DNA of 64,000 bases from Nigrospora sphaerica (Eukaryota > Ascomycota > Sordariomycetes > Amphisphaeriales > Apiosporaceae), in contig JAGVVL010000009.1 in the NCBI GenBank assembly GCA_018287875.1, positions 558,001 to 622,000 of the forward strand. The letters are read 5' to 3'. Shown one piece after another: positions 1 to 14,999 of the stretch (position 1 is the stretch's first letter; each line of letters opens with the position of its first letter). The translations under genes were made by a program, and so were the position numbers. The notes below the pieces were generated by a model. It made no database searches. It had not been told where the DNA came from and worked only from the letters and a program-made list of their open reading frames with translations.

Positions 1-521
1 CTTTTAATCGCTTTATTATAAACTTTATCTTTTACTTATCTTTTTAATTTACTTAAATATTAATCCCTTTATTAAACTCTATCACCTCCCTTTTATATTC
101 TTTACTCTATATCCTTTATAAATTCTTTAATATATTAATACATTTCTTTTTCCTTCTTTTTATTATTCTTTCTTTACTTTTATTTTTATTTTTTTCTTAT
201 TTTTAATGTTCTTATTAAAGTTTATTTTATAAACGTTTTTATATTATAAGCTTATTTATATTATTAACTATCTTATTATACTTATAATAACATCTTTTAA
301 TAATTCTTTTATACACTTATATATTTCTTTTAACTGTTTTTATTAATATATCTTATATATTTCTTTATATTCTTTATCCTTATTAAATTAATAAGCAGTA
401 TAATTCTATTATATATAGTATTACTTAATTTAACGCGTTTTTTATTATTATTAGTTTTCTTTTTTTATAAATCCCTTTTCCTTTTTATTATTATATATCT
501 CTTTTCTCTTTTTTTAATACT
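1..521. other. AT-rich, pyrimidine-biased non-coding tract
   Basis: No convincing gene is seen. The plus strand is almost entirely T, C and A, with very few G, so the strand composition is strongly asymmetric and not just AT-rich. RIP acts on both strands and should not produce this bias alone. The tract lies directly downstream of the helicase pseudogene. A similar but opposite (purine-rich) tract occurs at 53413-53475 and 55336-55850. Confidence 0.7.
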
Positions 522-4536
<4,015 letters not shown>

Positions 4537-4734
4537 GAATTATTATTATTATTATTATTATTCTTACACCTAGCGACCTATCAAGGCCATGAGGACCCCC
4601 TACGCATCTCAGCCTAGGAAAACCGTTCCGGGCTAACGTCCGGCCGGGTGAAAAACCTAGGTTCCGCTGCCTCGCACCGCACTTGTCTACTCTCTAGCCT
4701 GCCATACCGAGATCGGGCTCAGCGTGCCCGCTTC

Positions 4735-7700
4735 CTAGCTGATAAGCTGATTCGCAAGCTGGAACATGCCCAGCCTTCCCGAGCGGAGTAGCCATCTTGC
4801 GATAATCCCAGCTTTTCCTGGCGTGTCTAGCATCCTGTCTGTGTCGATCGGCTCTCCTAGAGCTTGGACGAGATGCTCTCGTCTTTCTCTCTCCCTTAGG
4901 CAGAAAACGAGGATATATCGGACGGTCTCCCTGCCCTGACCGCAGACGCACCATGGGCTGTCGAAGCCTGGAACCCTGCGCTTGAAAAGGAAGTCTCGCA
5001 GCCTAATCTTACCAGTCCTCGCTTAGACGAGGATGGAGCTCTCTGCCTTATGGAGTCCCCTATGGAGCTTAAGGACGTGCTTGTCTGGCGGCATCTTAGT
5101 TGCTGCCGGGGCTCGTGCTATTCGATTTTGCTGCGTTTATTGCCATCTCTGAAGCCAGTCTCTCTCCTCAGCCTTGTGTGCTGAGTCTCTAGCTAGCCAT
5201 TCGTCTAGCCACCTCTTACGATTAGGAGCGTCGGGGCCTTTCGGTTTACGCCGGCGAGTCGGTCTTATTAGGATCCATCTAGCTGCGCTATCACATCTCG
5301 CTTGGATAAGTGATACGATACGCGGCTGTTAGAGCCTCTCTTCCGATGCCGCCACCCTTCTGTTAAGCCACGTGTCTAAGGGGGACACGTAGGCTTCAGT
5401 TTCTAGCATTGCGGCAGCTGTGGCTTTGAAAGCTCCTGTAACCTTTCGGAGGCACTCTATCTGGACGTCGTTAAGTGCCTTGGCTCTGTTTTTCGAGATC
5501 TGGCGGTGCCACTCTGAAGCTCTATAACCTATCGTAGACCGTACAACGGCTGTATAGACTTGGCGGGCTCGCTGGAGAGACGCGCCCTATATCGAGCCGG
5601 CTATCCGGTCTAAGGCATAGACTTGCGTCGCCATCTTCTTCGATATTAACTGGATATGTACGTCCCAGCGGAGACGTCTATCCACCTGAATGCGAAGGAC
5701 GCGGCAGGAGTCTTCTGGTTCGATTTCGTGACCTTCTAAGGCTATCTTCGTGTCCGGACCTTTCCGTCTTCGAGAGAAGTGGACTAGGTGATATTTCTAA
5801 ACTGCGAAGGTCATGCCGTAGCTGACTGCCTATTCTTTGCAGATCCTGTAAGCGGCCTCTAGCCGCTCGCAGGTCTGCTCGGGGTTTAAGCCGAAGCCCA
5901 CGAGGTTCGTGTCGTCTACGAAGGCTATAGTAGCTATCCCTGGTACGGCGCGGAGAGCCTTATAGAGACCGGCTGTATAGAGGCAGAAGAGGATAGGCGA
6001 TAGGGGTGAGCCCTGTGGGACGCCTGCCGGGACTGGGATCTCGTCCGATTCCTGGCTATCGAAGAATAGCGTGGTGGACCGGTTAGATAGGAAGTTTCGG
6101 ATCCAGCTGATAGTCCATATAGGGACCCTCAGCGCACGCAGGTTAGCAAGGAGCCTTCCATGGTCGACGAAGTCGAAAGCGCCTGAGATATCCAGCGATA
6201 GAAGGGTTGCTACGCCTCCATACTTCCAGGCTGTACGGACCAGGTCCGTTAGCAGCCGTAAGGCCGTTTCTGTGGAGCGGCCCTTTCGGTTCCCCATCTG
6301 TTCGTCCGGGAGCAGCCCGTTTTCTTCCGCAAAGCTGGCTAGCCGTTGCGCCAGCAGGCTCTCGATCACCTTCCCCATGGTGTTAAGCAGCGCGATAGGT
6401 CTCCATCCGCCGGCTTGGTGGTATTCGTTTGGCTGCTTTCCTGGTTTCCGGAGGATAACGGTCACTGCTTTGCGGAACGCTGTTGGATAGTATCCCATAC
6501 GCCAGCATACTTCCGCTAGGGAGGCTAAGGCCTGGAAGAGGGGCTTTCCTAAGCGCTTAAGGAATCCGTTCGGAAGCTGGTCTGGCCCAGGTGCTTTCCA
6601 CTGGCCTGCCTTGCTTAAGACGTCTTAGACCTGCTCCGCTGTCACCTCGCTATCGATGTCGAGAGGCGCTGCGAGCCGGTTTGTTATACAGAAGCCGGTA
6701 TGCATAGCCTTAGGGAGAGGGTAAAACCTCTCTCGGAAGGCCTCCGTTTTCTCCTTATAGGTCATTGCTTCGCCTCGCAGTATGTGAAGTGTGGGGACGG
6801 CTGGAGGTAGCGGCGGTACGGCTCCTTCGGTTCTAGCCTATCTCGCGATATTCTAGACGCCAGCTGGCTGGCTAGAGGCCTCGTGAAGCATGTTTCTCCA
6901 GGTCGCTGTCTTTGCGGTGCGGATTGTTTTCTTTTTCGTAAGGGATGCTTGCCGAAGAGCTTGCTAGGCTGCGTCTGTCCTATCGGATAGCCATGTTCGC
7001 TGGGTTCGTCTCTCCTCCTCTATAGCTTCTTTTATTTTATGGTTCCACCATACCTTGCCTCTCCCCTTAGAGTAGCGGAGGGGGGCAACTAGGTCGGCTA
7101 TCCGAGTTAGCTCCTTAGTTAACGTTTCGGTGTACCTATCGATTTCCTCCGGTGTCTCGAGTAGTCCTGGCTGCGGAAGGTGTGTCGCCTCGGCCTTCGC
7201 CTGGTTATAGTCAGCTGTTTTCCAGCTGCGCCGTGGCTTATTTTGGGGGTCGTTTTGAGGTCCAGCCACGCGTATCACCTGCGGGAGGTGATCGGATCCA
7301 GCATATGGGGCGTACCCGTCGTAGGCAGCTCGGAGATCGTCTGTGGCCCACGCTAGGTCGATCGTGGAGTCCATGCACCCTCTTCGAGTCCATGTCGGTG
7401 TTCCAGGGGGCGTGATAAGCTGGAGTCTCCAGGATTCTGCTAGCTGGAGTAGCTTATCGGCTGCCTTATGAGGTCGGACGTTGTATCCTCCCTAGACAGG
7501 GTGGTGGACGTTAAAGTCTCCTACGAGGACTGTTCGTCCTAGCTAGGGACCGGTAAGGAGGGCTTCGATAGCTGGCAGGTCTGATCTGCTAATCGATCCA
7601 GGAGGAGGCGAGTACACGCAGATGACTGTTATAGGACTATCTGGCAGCTGGATCGTGATATTGCACCTGTCTGACTACGCCTTGTAAGTCCACTGCGCTA

Positions 7701-7923
7701 GGGGGTACTTCTTATTAATGTAAATACAAACCTTGCCTCCCTCGGCGGCATAGAGAAGGTAGTACAGGGAGGATCTCGGGCAGTAGGTGGTCGGTATATG
7801 TGGGTTTCTCCAGGGCTCTTGGATAGCTAGGATATCGTACTCTTCGGAGACGGCATCGACTACCGGGATCTGTGCTTTCTTACTTTTCTGCGTGTTCCAG
7901 TGTAGGATCCTTAGCGCTGTCAT
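4735..7923 (-). pseudogene. LINE copy A ORF2: endonuclease-reverse transcriptase
   Basis: The frame is exactly 3,189 nt, the same as in copies B and C, with in-frame stops and no net frameshift. In order it holds an APE-type endonuclease (LHWNTQKSKK start, IQEPW, SDHLP motif), a reverse transcriptase (SLDISGAFD, PQGSPLSP, and FVDD, a form of the YxDD box), and a C-terminal CxCGQG-type zinc motif. One example of decay is a TAA replacing the CAA of copy D in the AATAAACGCAG segment near 5137. It would have reverse-transcribed the element RNA at a nicked target. Confidence 0.88.
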
Positions 7924-9278
7924 GGTCGAGCGTGGATGCTGTTTAGTGTTGACTCCGGCGTTTCGATGTCCATGTCGTCTGTCTCTTCGTGGGCTCTGCT
8001 GCGGGCTCTGCCAGTGCTTCTAGTGCGGCAGCTGGTTGCTCGACGCTTCCGCGGCTGTACTATCTGCCAGTCCTCGGCTGTTGGCTTAGGGGGTTCATGT
8101 GAGGGCAGTGCGAATCCCTTCGGTCTCGTGACATAAGCAGCCTTAGCGATCTGGACCTGCTCCTGGCGGACTGGACACTCCTTAGACCACGCAGTGTGTG
8201 GTCCTCGGCATGCTGGACAGCAATATCGGCTCTGGTTCTCCGTTTCCGGGCATTCTTTTTCCTCGTGCTTAGTCGAGGAGCAGAGCCCGCATCGTCGTGC
8301 ATAGCGGCAGACTCGGGCAATGTGTCCATATCGATAGCAGCGGTAACACTGCTTAAGCTGCGCTCCTTTAGCGAAAGGCTCGCATGGATAATAGCCATAC
8401 TGCCAGATAAGGCCGTCTCGGCATAGTTGTTCTGCTTATTGGACCGTGGCGACTGCGATATATAGAGTTGTGACCTTCCTAGACGACGTCTTAGCGTTGC
8501 GAGGGAGCTTCGCTTCTAGGACATCGATGGGGCCGCCAGGCTGGTTTCGGAGTTGGGCTCCTAACTGCCCCTGGCTCACCTCTATAGCTTCCTTGTTAAT
8601 ACCGTGGGCCACTACTAGGATCTTTCTCTTCTAGATGGAGGCATTCTCTCCGAAGGCCTCGGCAGTCCAGTCTAGGTCGGCTTCTAGGGCTTGTTTTTCC
8701 GCCGCTGTCTTGCATGTGATAGTGTAGTCTCCGCTAGGGAGCTTACGTGCTACTACTGCTGCCTCTCTCCCTGCGGCGGCGTTAACCTTGCGAACGATCT
8801 CTACGTAGGTGCGTCCTTCTATCTCTATGGCCTTAACAGTGATCTCTCGTTCCTGACGGGGAGGAAGCGCCTTGGCTATCTAAGGGGCTCTAAGTAAGGG
8901 AGCGGCGGTTATAGCGGTGGTAGCAGCAGCGTATGTCTTAGGGGCCTTAATATCCTTATGGATAGCCTGAAGCGTGTTCTCGATGGCATCGATACGTCTC
9001 TCGATGCTAGTCTGGCTATCTGGTTCCTTAGCTGCCGCCTCTAAGACCGGGATGGCGGCTTGTACGGCTGCGACCAGGGTCGCAACGTCGGAATCACCAG
9101 CTAAGAAGCGTCTGAGGCAGTTTACGGTGCTGCGAATGGCTTCTGGACTGCGTCCGGGTGCCGTGTTGCTGCTTGGCGATGGTGTTCTTGAGTCCGGAGG
9201 TGACGGCTCGGGGGGTGGGGCGGGCCTATGGCGGCTCCCACCACCCGCGCTTTGCCTCGAGGGTGGTGAATCGGCCAT
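7920..9278 (-). pseudogene. LINE copy A ORF1: gag-like zinc-knuckle protein
   Basis: The frame is 1,359 nt, equal to the intact ORF1 of copy C (452 aa). The N-terminal 132 codons (MADSPPSRQ start at 9278) are open to about 8880, then nonsense codons appear. The C-terminal half carries CCHC knuckles (CYHC...H...C type). ORF1 and ORF2 overlap by ATGA at 7920-7923, which suggests termination-reinitiation for ORF2 translation. Confidence 0.85.
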
Positions 9279-9390
9279 TTCTAGGCTAAATGGAGCCCTA
9301 GGAACGGTTTCCGGGCTATCCGGTAGCTTATAGAGTCGTGGTTGTGAAGTTATCGCTGTGTGGGGTCGGTTTCGAAAAAGGTTTTTTCGT

Positions 9391-12226
9391 TTTCCAAAAT
9401 CATTCGTTGAGGGAGTATTCCTATAGGCAGAGGTTGATCAACAGTCTCCTCAAGCATAGGAAGAACAGGTGGCTGACGCCGAGGCGTAGGGCGTGGTCGT
9501 GGTGTATTGGGAGCCGATCGCGCGGGCTCTACTGAGGTCATCTGCTGGTTGGCTGTTCCCCCTCTGGGAGTCTAAAGACGGTTTGATCGTCGCGGAGTTG
9601 GTGCGTTCTGTGCTGGGTTATCATTGTATATTCCAGAGGGCCTGTTGTCATTTTCTGGGATGGATGCGAACGCGGCAGTTCTTAATCTCAGGCTCCGGCT
9701 AGGGGTTGCAGGTGGTGGCATATTACGCGCACGCCGATTTTGGGGTGTTATTAGTTCAAGGTTGTCGAGGAACTGGTATATGTCTTCTCTTCTCGTGGCT
9801 GATCCTGGTGTACTCGTCAAGGACTGTATCCTGTTGCTTAGTGTGGCTGGAGCTTGTGCTTCCCCTTAATCAAGGCTTAAATTAGCCGCTGATTTCTTTT
9901 CCTTAGAGCCTAGGGTCGGAGGGAAGGGTTAAGAAGGGAGGATAGCAGTTCGTGTTTCGCTTAAACCCGTGACGGTTCTAAAGTGAGACCAATCGACCTC
10001 TAAACCCACACTGGCCGCTAGATCCTTGATTATAATATAGTCCACTGCGTTCGACTCTCCACGCAGCTTACTCAGCTAATAGACAAAGTTAAACTTATCT
10101 GGCAGTCTAGTTAGTGCCCAGAAGATACCAAGGGACATGTACCCTTCCCGCCAGGGATGCTTATTATAACAGGGCATAGTGCTAATTATCACCTCCTAAA
10201 ACTTGTCATCGAGTTTGGCTTCGTAAAGTGCCTTTATAAAGTGATCACCTATCTTTATAACTGTTGTCCACTGTTTATCCTTTCCGAAGGTAAAGATCAT
10301 AACGACTTATACCTTAGGCATAAACAACACTAAAGGCTAAGGGCTATCCGATCCTTGATTAACATGTTCGAAGACTGTAAGAACGTCCTATTCGCCGCCG
10401 TCTTCTCTCAGTTTGTTCACGATATCTATGTTCATCTTAGTGTTAGCAGCATCGAGTGTGAGAGGGGAGTCCTCTATATACCACCAGCTGCAAGAATCCT
10501 TAATCATCGTTTATAAAGTCTTCCAATCGTAGGCAGAGAGAGGTTCGCAGTTTGTGAAGCCGAAGATAGTCCTCGCTATGGCTTCCTTATGGCCTTGTGT
10601 CCAGAGCCCATCGTTAGTGAAGGCTGTTGGCCGCTTTAGCCATCCCGACACCTCAGCAATTAGCTTTGTTCGATTCGTATTATAGACCCTCACGGGTGCG
10701 TTATATGGGATCTGGTTCCCCTAAGTCGTGGTAGCGTTCTGCGGTCTTTTAGCCTTGATGATATTACCAACGATTTCCAATTCTGCCCAGTGCATCCTCT
10801 TAATCGGCAGTGGTCCTCCTAGAATTGTGCGTAGGTTGATGGTTCTCTTAGGTATGTACGCATACGGGTCCGTGCCTTCGCCGAAAGACGCGATATATAG
10901 TCGGAATCCGCAGTGGTTCTGGATTGTTTTGTAGACTTCTCAGGTTGCTTTCGTTAAGCCTAGCTCTTATCCGATCGTATCAAGTACCTCGCGGGCTCTG
11001 CCGTGGATCAAAGTCCATGTGGTTAAAATAAGTACATGGTCGTCCTGCCAGTCTTAGAGGCTTCCGAAGCAGCTGTAGATAGCAATCGTCTTATCCTAAG
11101 TGTGTCCTCGTCTGTTATGTAGGAGCTCTGTTCTGATCCGCTCGCCGGCATAGTAGGCGTACTCAATATCCATAGCCTTATACAGGTTAAAGACGTGGAG
11201 GATAACGCCGTCAAAGAAGCACAGGAGGGTGGCTAGTCTGTCGTTATCGGGGTGCTTTGCCTTGATCAAAAGGGACAGTATCTTAGTTGACTCGTCTTTC
11301 TTCCATCTGTCCCATTCCTTTAGGGAGAAGGCGAATTCGGTTATTGGTTTATCGGTATTCATCGTTCCTAGGAACACGACTTTCTTGTTTCCTTGTAACA
11401 GCAGGTGTGCCAGTCGTTAAGAGTGCTTGGTCGGTACTGGCTCTTTCATTGCGAAGTGGCGTACGCATTCCCATACTTCTGGAAGGTATTGGATTGTTTC
11501 TTGCGACGACCTTGCCATGCTTAGCTCTCTGGCAGTTCTAGGTATGACTTAGGGTGCTCCATTCCTCAGTTTTGGTAGCAGGATCTCGAGGTCCGTAATA
11601 TTGGACGCGTTTTCCCACTCCGAAGCGTCGTATATAAGGTCAGTCTGTAGGTTCTAGAGGGTAGTCTTCGTGCTTTCCTTCACAGTGTAGGTACGCGCCT
11701 AGTAAAGGGTTCTAGGAGCTTCCATGTTGGTGGTATGTCTTAATCAGGAGTTTGAGTAACGCTAGCACAAGTACTTAGGAAGTCTTAGGTAGGGTGTAGA
11801 CCTGTCTACAATGTTCTAGTAGAAGGCTGGTAAAAGGGAGTGTGCTATTTAAGTATGTGGGTGATGTTCTCTTAAAGGGAGCAGACGGAGTTGTTCTTAT
11901 AATAGGGATAGGGCAGTGCTCTGTGGTCCAAGTGTAGAGGGGGGTTCTTATAACTGTGTTGTTAGTCAGGTTAAAATGTAGTTGCGGTTGCGTATCCCTT
12001 CGCTGGGTTCGGTGTTATTCGATACCTTTGTTTATTGTTCGTCTGATATTTTTATATGCTGTGACTTATTTAGGGTTCTTCCGGTCCCGAGGTTCTTCCT
12101 GTGGTTTCTTTCTCGTCCTTTTTCTTTCCCTAAGGTGGTGCTATTATTATCATCCTTCTTTTCCTTCATAACACTTTTAGTGGTTTCTGCGTGTTTGCTG
12201 TCCTCGTCCCCCAGAACATCGGCCAC
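9391..12226 (-). pseudogene. Unrecognised long frame (ORF-X), RIP-damaged, cut by LINE A
   Basis: A single minus-strand frame can be followed from Met codons at 12226 or 11725 down to the LINE A junction at 9390 without any frameshift, about 780 codons from 11725. Stops are mostly TAA or TAG at positions where Gln or Trp codons would fit. Open stretches include 11377-11096, 10693-10511 and 9820-9572. The C-terminal third is rich in Pro, Arg, Asn and Thr; the middle is globular-looking. The 12030-11726 stretch has many stops, some TGA, so the true start may be 11725. I recognise no domain. It may be an accessory ORF of the neighbouring gypsy element or a captured gene. Confidence 0.5.
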
Positions 12227-12383
12227 ACTTAAACAGCTTTTTCTTTTTCTTGATTAACTCTTTCTACTATACCATGTCTTCCCATAATAAGTACCGGCTT
12301 CCTAAGGTTCCGCGTGAGCAGCGGCGCGAGTTTTGCGATAGTGCTAGCGTATATAGTCGAGAGTGTAATAAGGCAGTGTACCT

Positions 12384-12396
12384 TATACCTGCCGCT
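12384..12396. repeat. Target-site duplication, 5' side of LINE D
   Basis: Thirteen bases, tatacctgccgct, identical to 14168-14180 on the other side of LINE D. Confidence 0.9.
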
Positions 12397-13975
12397 CTGC
12401 TCCCAGACGAACAGATGGGGAACCGAAAGGGCCGCTCCACAGAAACGGCCTTGCGGCTGCTAACGGACCTGGTCCGTACAGCCTGGAAGTATGGAGGCGT
12501 AGCAACCCTTCTATCGCTGGATATCTCAGGCGCTTTCGACTCCGTCGACCATGGAAGGCTCCTTGCCAACCTGCGTGCGCTGAGGGTCCCTATATGGACT
12601 ATCAGCTGGATCCGAAACTTCCTATCTAACCGGTCCACCACGCTATTCTTCGACGGCCAGGAATCGGACGAGATCCCAGTCCCGGCAGGCGTCCCACAGG
12701 GCTCACCCCTATCGCCTATCCTCTTCTGCCTCTATACAGCTGGTCTCTATAAGGCTCTCCGCGCCGTACCAGGGATAGCTACTATAGCCTTCGCAGACGA
12801 CACGAACCTCGTGGGCTTCGGTTTAAACCCCGAGCAGACCTGCGAGCGGCTAGAGGCCGCTCACAGGATCTGCAAAGAATGGGCAGTCAGCCACGGCATG
12901 ACCTTCGCAGTCCAGAAATATCACCTAGTCCACTTCTCTCGAAGACGGAAAGGTCCGGACACGAAGATAGCCTTAGAAGGTCACGAAATCGAACCAGAAG
13001 ACTCCTGCCGCGTCCTTGGCATCCAGGTGGATAGACGTCTCCGCTGGGACGTACATATCCAGTCAATATCGAAGAAGATGGCGACGCAAGTCTATGCCTT
13101 AGACCGGATAGCCGGCTCGACATGGGGCGCGTCTCTCCAGCGAGCCCGCCAAGTCTATACAGCCGTTGTACGGTCTGCGATAAGTTATGGAGCTTCAGAG
13201 TGGCACCGCCAGATCTCGAAAATTAGAGCCAAGGCACTCAACGACGTCCAGATAGAGTGCCTCCGAAAGGTTACAGGAGCTTTCAAAGCCACGGCTGCCG
13301 CAGTGCTAGAAACTGAAGCCTACGTGTCCCCCTTAGACACGTGGCTCAACAGAAGGGTGGCGGCATCGGAAGAGAGGCTCCAACAGCCACGTATCGCATC
13401 ACTTATCCAAGCAAGATGTGATAGCGCAGCTAGATGGATCCTAACAAGACCGACTCGCCGGCGTAGACCGAAAGGCCCCGACGCTCCTAATCGTAAGAGG
13501 TGGCTAGACGAATGGCTAGCTGGAGACTCAGCACACAAGGCTGAGGAGAGAGACTGGCTTCAGAGATGGCAACAAACGCAGCAAAATCGAATAGCACGAG
13601 CCCCGGCAGCAACTAAGATGCCGCCAGACAAGCACGTCCTTAAGCTCCATAGGGGACTCCATAAGGCAGAGAGCTCCATCCTCGTCCAAGCGAGGACTGG
13701 TAAGATTGGGCTGCGAGACTTCCTTTTCAAGCGCAGGGTTCCAGGCTTCGACAGCCCATGGTACGTCTGCGGTCAGGGCAGGAGACCGTCCGACATATCC
13801 TCGTTTTCTGCCCAAGGAGAGAGAAAGACGAGAGCATCTCGTCCAAGCTCTAGGAGAGCCGATCGACACAGACAGGATGCTAGACACGCCAGGAAAAGCT
13901 GGGATTATCGCAAGATGGCTACTCCGCTCGGGAAGGCTGGGCATGTTCCAGCTTGCGAATCAGCTTATCAGCTAG
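12397..13975 (+). pseudogene. LINE copy D ORF2 fragment: RT and C-terminal zinc region
   Basis: The reading frame is continuous from the truncation point through the RT catalytic box FADD and the thumb region to about 13780. A one-base deletion in the G run of the CGQG zinc motif then shifts the frame. The native stop is at 13973-13975; the shifted frame ends at 14016. In the genome this frame is fused in frame to the 49 codons upstream of the insertion, but that fusion is an accident of insertion. Confidence 0.85.
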
Positions 13976-14168
13976 GAAGCGGGCACGCTGAGCCCGATCT
14001 CGGTATGGCAGGCTAGAGAGTAGACAAGTGCGGTGCGAGGCAGCGGAACCTAGGTTTTTCACCCGGCCGGACGTTAGCCCGGAACGGTTTTCCTAGGCTG
14101 AGATGCGTAGGGGGTCCTCATGGCCTTGATAGGTCGCTAGGTGTAAGAATAATAATAATAATAATAAT
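12397..14168 (+). mobile_element. 5'-truncated LINE, copy D
   Basis: This is about the last 1.77 kb of the same LINE family, starting inside the RT domain and ending in (AAT)n. Both sides carry the same 13 bases (tatacctgccgct at 12384-12396 and 14168-14180), so it is a genuine target-primed insertion with 5' truncation. Unlike copies A and B it has no nonsense codons in the RT region, so it arrived after RIP or escaped it. Confidence 0.93.
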
Positions 14169-14180
14169 ATACCTGCCGCT
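14168..14180. repeat. Target-site duplication, 3' side of LINE D
   Basis: Thirteen bases identical to 12384-12396. The first base may belong to the AAT tail, in which case the duplication is 12 bp. Confidence 0.9.
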
Positions 14181-14999
14181 GATCTGCCCGAACTCGTTCT
14201 CAATAACAAGTCCTAAGTTCGTCGCCTATTCTTAAAGACTTCGGTGTTTAGTGCTGGCAAGAAAGGTAAGGGCGATTCTAAGGCTTTGTCTTCTATCCAC
14301 CTTCAGGTACGTGGTTCTTACCTATCACATTTCTAGTCTCGCTTACGAGTGCTTTATGTTAATCAGGTCCTTAAATATCTTACTATCACGACTATGCCTT
14401 TAACGAAGCATCGGTATATCGAATGGATTTTCGATCGCCAGTTATTCGAGGCCAGTTGGGCGGGGCCAATCATCGAGATGCTTGCCTGTGCAAAGGGTGG
14501 TCCGCAGCTTCCTCCCATTTATGTCAACATCCTTGAGGGGGGTCTATACGGTTCTGTTATTTCGAAACTCCTGGGGCGGCCTAAGCTGCGCACCGCGACT
14601 CTAGCGTAGTTACTTGGGAAACCGAATCTTTTCCCTTGTTCGCACTACGAGAAGCTGTTGTCCGACTCTGATCGTAAAGAGCAGCGTGGTATAAATCCCT
14701 TTCTAGGCTATGTCTCTCACACTCCGTACCACCGAGCCTGTGGCAACTGCTTAATAGTGGGCTGTCGGACGACTTACAAATAGGTAAACGGCAGTGAAGA
14801 TCTTGCGAATATTCAAGACAAGGGCAAGGCTCCTCTCGCTCTTAATTATAAGCGTACGGAAGGGGGGGTGGTCTTTAAGGGCAAGGAATTGGTGGACATC
14901 GCTCGGTAGGAATTCGAAACTGGAAAACCTTCGTGGTAGATACAAGGCATTTGTGCTGCGATCTAGTTTCTAAGTGCGGTCTCTTAATCAGGTTCATGG

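Larger units (their letters stand above)
4539..9389 (-). mobile_element. Full-length non-LTR retrotransposon (Tad/I-like LINE), copy A
   Basis: It has two overlapping ORFs, gag-like then endonuclease-RT, and a (AAT)n 3' tail seen on the plus strand as ATT repeats at 4539-4562. It is collinear with copies B and C, about 4.85 kb each. The 5' end, near 9389, matches the poly-A-like start of the other copies. No target duplication joins the two flanks: the 3' side is the helicase gene and the 5' side is the ORF-X frame. Stop codons in both ORFs show RIP-type decay, and copy D preserves the undamaged codons for part of ORF2. Confidence 0.92.
12274..14989 (+). pseudogene. Unrecognised plus-strand frame (ORF-Y), split by LINE D
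   Basis: Starting at the ATG at 12274 (MSSHNKYRLPK), the frame is open for 41 codons, is interrupted by LINE D at 12397, and resumes in the same frame after the duplicated target at 14180. It then runs about 270 codons to 14989 with a few TAG/TAA stops. The joined product would be about 310 aa. A Cys cluster (ACGNCLIVGC, near 14737-14766) could bind metal. The ORF is antisense to the adjacent gypsy pol, tail to tail with it, and head to head with ORF-X only 47 bp away. I recognise no family. Confidence 0.5.

Noticed and set aside
4539..4562. Telomere-like or simple microsatellite
   Set aside because: ATT repeats occur at the 3' end of all four LINE copies, so they are the element tail.
12250..14016. 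588-codon continuous ORF read as one protein
   Set aside because: It is an accidental fusion of the ORF-Y start with the truncated LINE D; the junction is the 13-bp target duplication and the end is a frameshift product.
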